This document shows positions 50,838-62,100 of a DNA stretch of 64,000 nt, one piece after another. Made by a program: the position numbers and the translations under genes. The number at the start of each line of letters is the position of its first letter. Position 1 is the first letter of the stretch. Source of the DNA: Neelides folsomi. Lineage: Eukaryota > Arthropoda > Collembola > Neelipleona > Neelidae. The notes under the pieces are model-generated. The model was not told where the DNA came from, did not search any database, and worked only from the letters and a program-made list of their open reading frames with translations. Where the stretch lies: the NCBI GenBank assembly GCA_034687125.1, contig JAQGBZ010000296.1:1-64000 (forward strand), in the 5' to 3' direction.

Positions 50838-53495
50838 CTATGATGGGATCACGTCACCAGAATTTTGATTCCACATCATTTTCTCACTCTTTTCCTTAAT
50901 CTTGCTCATGATATAGGGAACTCTTTCGTATTCGTGCAATTCTTCCCATTGTCCAATGTCAATCGAAACTATTGGATGACCGATCTTCTCCAGAATTTTA
51001 AGTTCTAGTTGTGGAGTTCCTCTAATCTTTTTTGCATTTACTGAGAAAGCTCCTCGAGTCAGAATTTTGATGAGAATTCTGAAATAAATACAATTAGGAT
51101 AAAATTTTGAGAATTTTTTGATATAAATCATTATTTAATTCACCAATATTTAAATTTTCGAAATGTAAATATTTTTGAAATACTTACGGAACACTTTCTG
51201 GTGGTAAATTCATTTGTTCAAGATCGTCCCCACATGAATTCATTGCTACCGGATATCCTCCCTTTCTCATGATGATGACATGGTCTATAATAATTAATAA
51301 ATCTTATAAATTCCATTTAAAATTATTATTAAACATTATATTTTGAGTGTAATCTAAATAAATATTAGAATTGAGAAAGATTTTATTACCGATATGATGT
51401 CCATGAACAAACACTCTGTTCAATACATAACTTTCCCCTCCAAAACCAGCTTCAAGTGATCTTCTTAGTTGCTCATTTAAGAATCGTTTATCTTTATAAT
51501 TATTCTTCCACTCATCGAATGTTGACTGTGGTGGAAGAGGACATTTGTATTCAGGGTATAGAAACTTTGCAGCATTCCTGATCGAAATCAAATGGTCTGG
51601 AAACGTTCTCCTGAGGTCAAGCGTTTTAATAAAGTCGAATGAAAATATTTTTCCTATTAACTTGTCTGGAAATATTCCAAGGGAAAGGAGAGAAATGGCC
51701 ATGTCAATTTCTCTTCCTTCCATGTCCTAGAAAAACATCAAACATTGATCATTGTGATAATAAATAACATTTTTATTAAACATTGTTATACGATGTATTT
51801 TTGTCTGCATTTTTTGTTAAAAGCATAATATAATTAGATAAATACTTTAGTGAATGCAGGATGTTCCAACAAAATTTTTTCTAATTTATCCCAATTCTCT
51901 GGCTTGTAATTCATTGATCCGTAGCAATGAACAACGGTATAAAAAAGATGATCATTATTCAAAATTAATGAAGGATTCGTTAACAAGATTTCTGCAACTC
52001 GATCAAAGTACTCAACATTTAAATGTTTCTGGAATAAAAATATCACAAGTATAATAATTAAAGCAATTTATGTATTAGATTATTATTGTTGCAAATATTA
52101 AAAAATTTAATTATATTACAAAAATTGTAAAAATAAATTAAGTGTAATTAAATAAGCCATTTGCTTACCAGAACCGAAACTTTCCTTAATGAATAAACGG
52201 CATTCTCTTGATCTGCAGACCGACTTGCCAATTTTTGACATTGAAGCTCTAGAAAATCCTCATTGTAGAATTTGTAATATCCTTTGTAATATTTTTTAGC
52301 CATTTTAGAAAGAAGAGTTGAGAGTTCGGTCGGTGTATATGAATGAAATGATTCAATAACATTTCTGAAACATTTAGCAAGAAGTTCATCGTTGTGTGCA
52401 CTTTCCCATTTGAGGTCTGCAAGTGACCAAATTATGCTCATCGATTGCTTAGGACTCAATTTGTTCTTGTTTATCACAAGATGAGAAGCGATGAGATCAA
52501 TCGGAGAACCCTTCAATTGAATCTTTGAAGCAAAGTAGAGAAAATTCACAAGTTCGTCAATGTTATGAGGGTTGAGTTGTGCAGTGAGCTGACTTTCGAA
52601 CACAACAGGAAGAGCCAATTTTAAAGCCGAAGTTATTGCAGAATTGCAATTAGGATTCATTTTTTCTAATAAAAAATTCATATATTGGATATCCGAAAGG
52701 TTCATTGAGTTGACTTGTTTTGACAAAACTCGGAGCACCAATTGATGATAAAAATTGGAGCTTGGAAGTTCAAGTAATACAAAAAGCTTAAGAACGGTAA
52801 TGTTGTCCCCAGGATCGAAATATCGGATGTGTTTCTTAAGAAATTTCAATAGCTTTTGCATTCCAATTGACGATACTAAATCTTTTCGTCTTGTCCTAAA
52901 ATAATTTTTAAAATTAATTCAACAATTCTATAAAATAAAAAAAGTTAATTTTAATAGCTTTGTAATTATCTCTTACATGTTCTCATTTTTCAGCATTGAA
53001 AATAAATGGCTGAATGCAATCACAAACACTTTCTGATCAATTTCAACTTCACTTAAAGATTCAACGTAATCAAGTACTTCTTGAACTGACTGAAGAATCC
53101 TAAGATTTGCACAAACAACAGTTTCGTCTTCGTCAATCTTGGGTAGTCTTTGTGGTCGAGTGAAGGAAGATGAGACTGAAGAAGATTCTATGAAATAAAA
53201 CAAATTTTTAATACAATTATTAATAATTCTATAATACTAACGGAATTACTAACCAACTAAAATTAAAATTACTGATTCATCTCTTGAAATAAAATGATTA
53301 TTAAGTTAATTAACACTTACGCTTCACAAGAACATTTGAGATATTATTTCCATTTAAGACTTTATTCAACGGAGTTTCGACCCTCTTTAAATTTGACTGA
53401 AGTGATTGGTAATTGTAATTAAAGTCGAAAGTGGATTGTAAACGTAAAGGCTGAATAACGTCAATCAACCGGCGTGGTGTAATTCGAGTCAACAT
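50838..53495 (-). CDS. FASTK-family RAP-domain protein (mitochondrial RNA metabolism)
   Basis: Exons: 53495-53321, 53187-52977, 52895-52169, 52028-51846, 51726-51390, 51284-51188, 51078-50838, giving 656 residues. The N-terminus (MLTRITPRRLIDVIQPLRLQ) is basic with no acidic residue until Asp 12, like a mitochondrial presequence. The middle is a long helical-repeat region (LPSSNFYHQLVLRVLSKQ, KLSPKQSMSIIWSLADLKW, SYTPTELSTLLSKMAK) of the FAST_1/FAST_2 type. The C-terminus is a RAP domain at about 579-640 (RGAFSVNAKKIRGTPQLELK, EKIGHPIVSIDIGQWEEL, RVPYIMSKI). FASTK-family proteins bind mitochondrial transcripts and affect their processing, stability or translation. I cannot say which of FASTKD1-5 or TBRG4 is nearest. 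It is head to head with guanylate kinase and tail to tail with NUDT19, with only 224 bp to the latter. Confidence 0.85.
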
Positions 53496-54874
53496 TATAA
53501 CAAATTTTAAATTATTAAAAAATTAATGGTTTATTCTACTATTTAAGTAATTTATCAGTTCTGTATTTGGCAATATGAGTAATTTCGCCAATCTACTAAA
53601 CAATTTTCATACTGTTATTGTAAAGAAAGTGTAAAATGAAATTCAATGTGATAAATTCAAATGGAGCGGATAATGTTTGGAGATTCTAGCCTTGTTCAAC
53701 TCTTTAAGCAAAACCATCCAGCATCCGACCACACCGACCGATCGGCGATCTTTTTAATATTTAATCATGAAAACATTTCATAAAACCTAAAAGTATAAGA
53801 AGTCGAGGAAAAGTACGGGTCAAAGCTCAAATAAGAAATAAGGTAATTGTTAATTTACATTTTAAAAGACTATAAAACATTACTTTGCTCCTCTAATAAA
53901 TTAAACTTTAATGCCGAAATAATGTTATTTCTTTAACCATAATCCTATCAATTATATCCTATTACATTATTTCCCAAGTTTAACTTTCCCATAATTTTAA
54001 TGTGCTTGTGTTATATTATTATTTAACATAAAGATGCATATAACGAGTTAAATACATAATAATTTGATTAAAATATTAATTGCTGGCATGATTGATTTGA
54101 TTTATAATAGGTTATTGTTCCGGTTGTTTACTAATTTGAATTTGTTTCCGCCTTGTACTAAAATATAATTTGTCAAGATTGCATCCAAGATTTTTGAAAC
54201 TTTTGTTCAACTCACCCGGTTTCCTATTTGTATCAAAGGTAAATTTCAATTTAAGCATTGTTACATTCTTAAACACTAATAATACAGAAATTGTATTATC
54301 ATTACTTATCATCTATCATTATTTTTATGTACATAATATACAATTTAGAGTGAATGATAGAGATATGAGCAATGTTGGTATATCAAATAATATAAAAGTG
54401 TTTCAACTCGACCAATAGCAAAAAACTATCATGATTTAATATAAATCTTAATGTTGGATTATTAAGACCGAAAGGCCGATTTGCGTAATTATAACTTCTA
54501 ATGTTGACAATTTACATGTAGCATGCCCGTTTTATCGATTAACAAGATTTAACCTTGATATTTAATTGACATTAGTACAGCAAAAGAATATTTTGTTTCA
54601 ACATTCACAGTAACCTCGCAATTTATTGATTGAGAATACATTGTAATTTGTAATAAGTATAATGTATGGAATATAGAAATTATAGGATCGTTAATTTAGA
54701 AGAAATTAATATCAAGACAGGAAGACTCCTAGCTATGGAGTGTATGGAGTATACCATAAGATTGATCTTATAGAGAATTTTCCCAATGTTCATCCAATTA
54801 CTAGATTGGTAGTTGAATTAATTGGATTATGGATGGACTACCCCAACTCCGATTCCAGTAACGATCGTTCCGCT
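53496..54874. promoter_or_regulatory. Shared upstream region of FASTK-family (-) and guanylate kinase (+) genes
   Basis: These genes diverge across about 1.4 kb. A short GC-rich patch with accgaccgatcggcgatc lies near 53735-53753 within otherwise AT-rich DNA. No other gene was seen. Confidence 0.4.
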
Positions 54875-54893
54875 ATGATTGGAAATTTTGCAA
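54875..54893 (+). CDS. Possible upstream coding exon of guanylate kinase
   Basis: ATG at 54875 reads M-I-G-N-F-A and one base, then a GTATAT donor. The acceptor TTTCAG ending at 55016 would add [12 protein letters not shown] directly in frame to the main ATG. Phase match (one base plus two) supports it. The added 18 or so residues are Ser/Asn-rich with few charges and could change targeting. Use of this exon is inference. Confidence 0.4.
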
Positions 54894-55051
54894 GTATATA
54901 AGAAAAAAATGTAATTTTGTGGTTAATTCACTTTCGACCATCTTACTCCATTTTTACTCGCTCTTACATTCATTGTTAGTTAATACAAATTGAATAATTT
55001 TTCAATTATATTTCAGGTCTTTCGCTTTATTCCTCAAGCCAAAATAAGAAT

Positions 55052-55919
55052 ATGATGCGGCCTCGCCCTTTGGTCCTTTGTGGACCTTCTGGAGTTGGAA
55101 AGTCGACTCTCTTGAAAGAACTTTTGGCAGAGTTCAAAGACGCTTTTGGATTTTCCATTTCTCATACAACCAGAAATCCAAGACCAGGAGAGAAAGATGG
55201 GAAAGAATATCACTTTGTGACAAGAGAAGTCATGGAAGATTCCATAAAGAGAGGAGATTTCATTGAATCTGCCGAATATTCGGGGAATTTATATGGAACA
55301 AGGTATAATTTTATTTTATTAACGTCATATTTTATTTTAATTAATTTATTAATTTATTAAATTTTAATTAGTTTATTTAATTTTAAAACTTTTTTAAATA
55401 GTTTTTTGATTTTCTTTGCATTTTAGCAAAAAAGCTGTTGAAGATCTTCAAGAAAAAGGAAAGATTTGTGTCTTGGACATTGACGTCCAAGGAGTGAAAC
55501 AAATCAAACTGACTTCTTTGAATCCTCGGCTAGTATTTGTGAAACCACCTTCACTTGCGGATTTGGAAAATCGTCTTCGAAATCGTGGAACTGAGACCGA
55601 AGAGTCTTTAAAACGTCGACTCGATGTGGCCCAAATTGAAATTGAATATGGTACGTATCAATATATACGATTAATGATTAAATTATTTGATTCGAAAATT
55701 TGGAAGGAAAAATTAGCTAATTCTGAATATTATGATTAATTTAATTTATTCTCTTTTTGTATAGGGGACGTCGAAGGCAATTTTCATTTGATTGTTGTGA
55801 ATGATAGCGTGGAGGAAGCATACAAAAAGTTAAGAAACTTTTTGTATCCTGATATTTGCGAAGTGAGAAAGTACCTTCAAGGAAATAATCTAAATGAAGG
55901 AGGCGGCGGAGACATGTGA
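55052..55919 (+). CDS. GUK1: Guanylate kinase
   Basis: Exons: 55052-55302, 55427-55650, 55765-55919, giving 209 residues from this ATG. The enzyme transfers phosphate from ATP to GMP or dGMP, giving GDP/dGDP. The P-loop is GPSGVGKST (11-19). GMP-binding motifs are [38 protein letters not shown] and [12 protein letters not shown]. The lid region has [12 protein letters not shown], and the end is [14 protein letters not shown]. The length matches the usual 200 or so residues of the monofunctional enzyme. The C-terminus carries a short Gly-rich tail (EGGGGDM). Both 55052 and 55055 are ATG. An acceptor at 55016 shows that the transcript has at least one upstream exon. Confidence 0.95.
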
Positions 55920-56848
55920 AATAATTCTCTTCCAACTTCATTGTGAAAATCTTCATAGTTCAACTTTTAAATGAAATTTCAGCTTTCCTGGTTCAAATTA
56001 GAAATGGATGCCAATGATTTTAATTTTTTGACCATTTACTCCTTTTATGCTACTGTCTTTTACTTTTGTAACTTTGTTTTATATTTACCTTTATCATTAC
56101 AGTTTATACAGAGTTTAAATTCTTTAAATGTTAATAGACTATATTTTAAAATCTTTCTTCCATCATGCTAATTTATTCTGAATTGACTATTTGTTGATTT
56201 AATTGTAAAAAAACAAAAACTCATAATGAAAATAATGATTCATCCTCGTACCTAAAGTTTAAGTTCAAATCCTACAATAGGAACTCAAATTTTATGATAT
56301 AACTGCGTTAAAAACTTATATATGGAATCCCCAATTCTATAAATCTACTACTCATAGATCATGTTATTACTTATTACTTACAATTAGTAAATGATTTAAA
56401 ATTGTTAAATTATAAATACAGAAGTAGAATAGAAAATTAGAATAGAAAAAACAGCCGTCCAGGTTGAAATTCTAAATTCTAATGGTAGTTAAATTAATTA
56501 GAAATGGAGATGTAAAATTAATAAATTGTACAGCTATTTCTTGTTAGTTAAAATAGCAAAATCGATGTAATTCATTTATGCCAATTCGCGTGTCGGTAAA
56601 AGATCAAACTTGTGAGATGCTGAATTTGCTGAATTCGCTGAATAATGTGAGGTTGAGAGAAAAGATGCCAAATGTACACGGTAAATGGATTTGTTCCCTT
56701 TCGCCCCAAATCAAATAAATCAGCTTATTAGACCTTTAAAGGGCTTTATTTAAATATCCAAGGCATGTGACATCATACAAAGGTCATAGGTTGGATGAGG
56801 AATTATAAAAAAAGTTAAAAGCGGGAGAAAAAAAGGTAAAAAAGTAAT
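55920..56848. other. 3' UTR and AT-rich spacer
   Basis: Nothing coding was recognised between the guanylate kinase stop and the tRNA. Confidence 0.5.
56836..56848 (-). terminator. Polymerase III T-run terminator of tRNA-Leu
   Basis: The minus strand reads ATTACTTTTTTACC directly after the tRNA 3' end. A T run of this length normally ends polymerase III transcription. Confidence 0.7.
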
Positions 56849-56930
56849 GGAGATAGTGGGGTTCGAACCCACGCACACTTACGTGTAATGGAACTTAAGT
56901 CCATCCCCTTGACCACTCGGGCATATCTCC
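56849..56930 (-). tRNA. tRNA-Leu (anticodon UAA)
   Basis: The minus strand begins GGAGATATGCCCGAGTGGTC and ends TATCTCC, giving a perfect 7-bp acceptor stem. The anticodon arm ATGGA-CTTAAGT-TCCAT presents TAA. A long variable arm, as in tRNA-Leu, precedes the T arm with TTCGAAC. The length is 82 bases with no intron. A and B box sequences are intact. A run of six T follows within about 10 bases, as expected for a polymerase III terminator. Confidence 0.95.
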
Positions 56931-59100
56931 AACCAATGTTGTTCATCCTCACAAAACTGTTCATAGTGTAAACCCCCAGTTTTCCACTCAACCTCATTTG
57001 AATTTATTCATCAACACGTTATATCTCATATTTAACCATTATCATTAAACCCAACATGATTAAATTATGATGCTCCTATTTCCCCCTTACAGTTTTAGCC
57101 TTGAGTTAAATATTTATCGTTGATATTGAAACTGCACTCCCTATTTAATGTACCAATTTAATTCATTTCCTATATTAATACATGTATTAAAGACTCATTG
57201 TCAGCTACTCAGCTCTCAACTTTAATGTCGATTGAATTTTAAATTGAATTTCAATTTTATTCTCTTTCGTTTTTAATCAATGCTCGAATCAATCTAGATA
57301 GACCCAATTGAACTGTTCCTTTATTTTATTAAATCTAGAAGAGTTTATTGTAATAAAATACAATGATGAAAATGATGATGAATTTCAATATACTTTTTAA
57401 GATACATACTGTATATACAATATTGTACTTATCTTATAACTTATTACTCCCTGCTGGAGCTTAGATTTAAAGTTAGTTTTTAATAGCTAATAATTGATAA
57501 TATATCGATCATTGGCGAATATGATGTGTTAAAATTATTTATTTTCCTTTAGTAAAATATAAAAATACTTTTGTTTATGCTGCTGTTTATTTATTAATTA
57601 TACATAATATTAATTAATTAATCGACAGTGACAAAATCCAAGAATGAATTTTAATGTAGAGCATAAAGAAGCAACTACAGATAATTAAGTAGAGTTAAAT
57701 TATTGTTTATATAATTTAATGAAAATATGTAAGGTGATTGATTATATTGTAACAAGTAATTGATATGAGGTGTAATTAATTAATGAGGGCTTTAAATTTT
57801 ATTTTCAAACTTTGTTCCTCTTCAATTTACATCTTATACTTTATTTGATGTTCTCTTCATTGGGTTCATTGTCCAAAAAATTTTTTTTCTTAGCCTTCAT
57901 CCATTAATTTCAAATATTTTTGTTCGCCTCAAGAGAGAAACGTTGATGAGAATAATGGAAATTGCAAGACAGATACTTAAGAGATATAAGAGCATTTAAT
58001 ACATCCGTGCGTGTAGCGTAAGTTGAAAGAGTTAAGAGCCTCTTTCTCATCTCTGAAGAGAATGAAGGAAGTTCACTCGACTTCAGTTATTTTTAGTCCT
58101 CTTCTATTCTTGGCCAATGAGGATTTCAATTCCTCAGCCCTTAGTTCAACTTTGCATTTGCAAACTCACTCACAACTTCATTGCAGACTCCCAAAGTCTG
58201 GAGGATTTTATAATTTAATTTATTTATTTAATAATTCAATTTGTTTGTACATCACCTCAATTGATCTCTTCGTCCTCACTTCACTTCATAAAAGATTGTA
58301 TTTGCATAAGACCACACGAGAGAAAAGTACCGGTCTTCTTTTGCAGTAAGATTACTCCTGGTATTTCTGCAGCAGCTACACCTTCCCACTAAACTATGCG
58401 AATAAGGACCAATTAACATTAAGAAGTTCGATATAAAGTGATTCTGCCAAAAGTGCCAGAGGCTCAATCTGTGCCAACCACAAGCCGCCCATTTCCCCAG
58501 TTTCTGAGAAAACTTCAAGCTCTGGATCTTTTCAACCTCATTAAACTTGATCCAACTTAAGTTCGTTGTGTACACATTCACCTCCATGTCTTGAACACTC
58601 TGTATATTACAAAGACAACAATTAGTCAATTACAATTGTACATTATAATTACAATCTTCACTAGTAGAATGAGGAGATTAAAAAAATAAAAAAGATAATA
58701 TAAAAAATTATGGAATTGTCTCCTAAAAATATAAAATTATAAATGGGAGTATTATGAGTTTAAAATGTTCCGATGTGGTGGGTGAGATGAGGAGAATAAA
58801 TGAGCGTGGATTATTGCTCGAATGTCAAAAGTGGGTCGCGAAGGAAGGAAGGAACAATTACTCTTAGCCGATTAATGGCTGAGGCTTCGAGATAAACAAC
58901 CCTGATTCCGAACATCCAAAAGTTATTTATGTGATGAAAGGGGAGAGCCTGGGAAATACCTTCTCCTACCAACAACGTTTACCTAGGCGGAGAAACTCTG
59001 CGGTTCCGGCGGTCGCCCGGTTCTTCACTTCTTCATGTACAAGTTCCGCCTCTCGGCGGAAACCGAAGTGAAGTGGCCGTGACGGGCTGAGACCCCTATT
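56931..59100. other. Intergenic region and Neto 5' leader
   Basis: AT-rich to about 58 kb, then clearly less AT-rich at 58.8-59.1 kb just before the Neto ATG, fitting a promoter and 5' UTR. A 117-codon minus-strand frame at 58276-58629 is not recognised as a protein. Confidence 0.45.
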
Positions 59101-62100
59101 ATGCAACAAATCCTCACCCTGACAACTTGTCTCCTCGGTAAGATTACTTCCCTCACCAGATAACCCGCCAATTCCAGGCATTCTAACGAAAGAGAGTAAA
59201 CGACAGGGATTAATATGAACTATTCTTTTCAATTCATGTTCTCAGATCTTCCTAACCACTCATGATCTTTCTCTGTCTTTCCTTTTACAAACTTCCCTAT
59301 CTCTCAATGTAATAAAAAAACTTGGAATAAATAGACGGTGAAAGAATTGCTATTGACTTGTTAGCTATGTAAAGACACCCATATTTATAAAAAAAATGTA
59401 ATATACAAATATCTTTACTTATATCAAGAATTCATCACAAATACATACTGGTACAAGCTTTCCACTTAATAAATAAACATAGGGATAATGAAAATGATAT
59501 GGAAATTCATAGAAATATTTGTTATTTTTTACATGTTTTGATATCCCTATGTTTACTTGTTAAATAAACGGTTTGTATATTAAAATACAGATATGTGTAT
59601 GACTGTATGAGTGAGTAAGGAATGAATAAGGTTGGACGGTTAGATCGTTGGAATCGGGTCCTTTTCATCGGAGAGACGAGGAGAGAGAAAAATCACTGAT
59701 GATGATTCCTCCGTACACATCTTCAACAAATACATGGGGATAGGGTTACACGCTGTTACTCAATTCCGAGTTCCATGGGGAGGATAGCGAAACTGTTTTG
59801 AATGGAGTCCAGGAGGAGAACAGACTATAGGACTGATTCTCCTATAGTCTGTAGGTTTGTGTGTGCAGATCATTTTGGATTGAGAAGAGAGGGAATCAAA
59901 AGGCAGCTAAGAATAACCCACACGTCTCACCACAAGATCCAATCCCATCCTTCCCATTTCCATTACCATTAACTTTCGTCTCAGACGGGAGGAGACGAGG
60001 AAGGGGAAAAATTTTGATGGAGGGTAAACGGGTTCCAATCCTCTCTAATCCCAAATCTCCTCCTCCGGAAGAAGAGACAATTATTAATGAGAAGAGAGGA
60101 ACATTGGGATGCTAATGGTCCTTCCACCGCCTTCCCCACAATGACATTTCATCTCACACTTGACCGCACCTGTCAACGCTTCAAACTTACCCGCATGATG
60201 AATTGCTAAATTGCTATTGCCTTAGCTTTACAATCCACACTTCTTTATCTTCCTCATTATTCTACACTTCATTTTACACTTCATATACTTATTATATTAT
60301 ATGTTTAACCATTTGTATCTGTATATGTGAAATATAGCAGTGAAAGTTTAGAGTTTCAAGATAAACAATATAGTCTATATAGGATTATGGCAGTTAGAAA
60401 AGATCTTATTCTACAGCTACAATTTATGAGTGAGTTTATGTGTAAAAAGTATCAGTTTCTTAAAATCATAAACTTTAATGTTTAAACTTTAAACAAGTAC
60501 AAATACAATAAAAGGTTTTATTCATTCGTGTTGAAGATAAAAATTAGCTCAAATTTACAGCGAATAAGGTTGATGTATGGTGAAAAGCTTTGAAACTGAA
60601 AAAAAAGACTATTTAAGGAAAACCATTAACAGAATTATTAAGTGTTTTAACTATTAACATTACACATTTTAATAAATGTGATTGTTTTTAGTATTAATTT
60701 AACAGCACTTTTACTCGTCATGCTTTCTACAGGTAGTAATTTTCTCAAGTAAAAGAAATTCTAGTAACTTTCTCAATAAAGTTTTGCTTAAATGAAATGT
60801 GAATTTGTTTACGGTGTGTGGTTTTTAATGTATAGAATTTAATTACCTAATTAAATTGATTTAATACTAATACACACATAGTATACTAACTATACATTCT
60901 TAATTTTTTAAAATACATAACCTTTTAAAGTCTATTTTAAATTCATCTACTAATGAACTAATGACATATGTCAATATATTAATTTAATATTCAATATTAG
61001 AATTTATTTTTAATTTGATATTTGACACCTTAGCATGGGACAGAATTGAGCAAAAAGTTAAAAATTCGTTTACCATACCTTCATTGTTATTTTGTTATTT
61101 CAAGGGGTGAATATTTAAAGAATGAGTTATTCTACGGTTGTTAGCAGGATGAAAATAGCCCTTATTTTTACAAAGGAGGAACGATGAATTTCATTTGTAA
61201 CCACCCACAAGAAACATAATGAGCAAAAAAGGGTTGAGTTGAAAAGGGCAAGTAGGTTCAGCTCAAGTATTTGGAACCATCCATGAACTGTTCGACTCTT
61301 TCCCTCAATTTATTAAAAAAGGGAGCCAGGAAGAATAATCTGTTGGGCCGAGTTAGGGGAATGATCCAGGAATGGGAGAATGGCAGGTTAAATGAATTGG
61401 GAATTGAGTGGTGGGAAGGAAGAAGTCGTTAGGAGAAAGACGTGAATTGTCCCAATTCCAACACAGAGGGTCGTGATGGAACGCGTTGTCTAAAATTAAA
61501 GATCGGGGGCCCAAGTTCCATAGCTTAAAGTTACTTTAGTATGGTGGGTTACCAGGTGGAATCTTCTTCATATTTCTTCCATCATTTAAACTTAAACCCT
61601 ATATAAGACATAATAAAATGAATGTCCCCGACTGTTGCAAATGGTACTCTGGTATGGTACAAGTAAGTACATAGTTACATACATATACCCATAATAACAA
61701 TAATAGGGTTAATAGCCTTAATAGCAAAAAACATATCCTTTCTCTTCCTAGAGAGTGTCCTATTGGATTTTACACTTTACGAGAATAGTATTATGGGAGA
61801 AAATGCCGGGAGGATAATAATGTTAAGAGGAGTTTAAAATCTTTCTGCTCTCTTGGTCTGTGTGGCGAGGATGAAGATCGATTTTGGAGATTTCTCTTTA
61901 TTGCTTCTTGGATATTCCATATGTCGGTCCCATCCTGTCGGTCTCTTTAAAAACTTTTCCTCCGCTTCTCACCCGAGCAATATAAATCTCTTTTCTCTTC
62001 TTACATCTCCTTACCATACAATTGAAAGTAAAGGCCCAAGTTTCTGTATCTGAGTCTGTACAACATAACATACTTAAAACATAATATACTTACATACATG

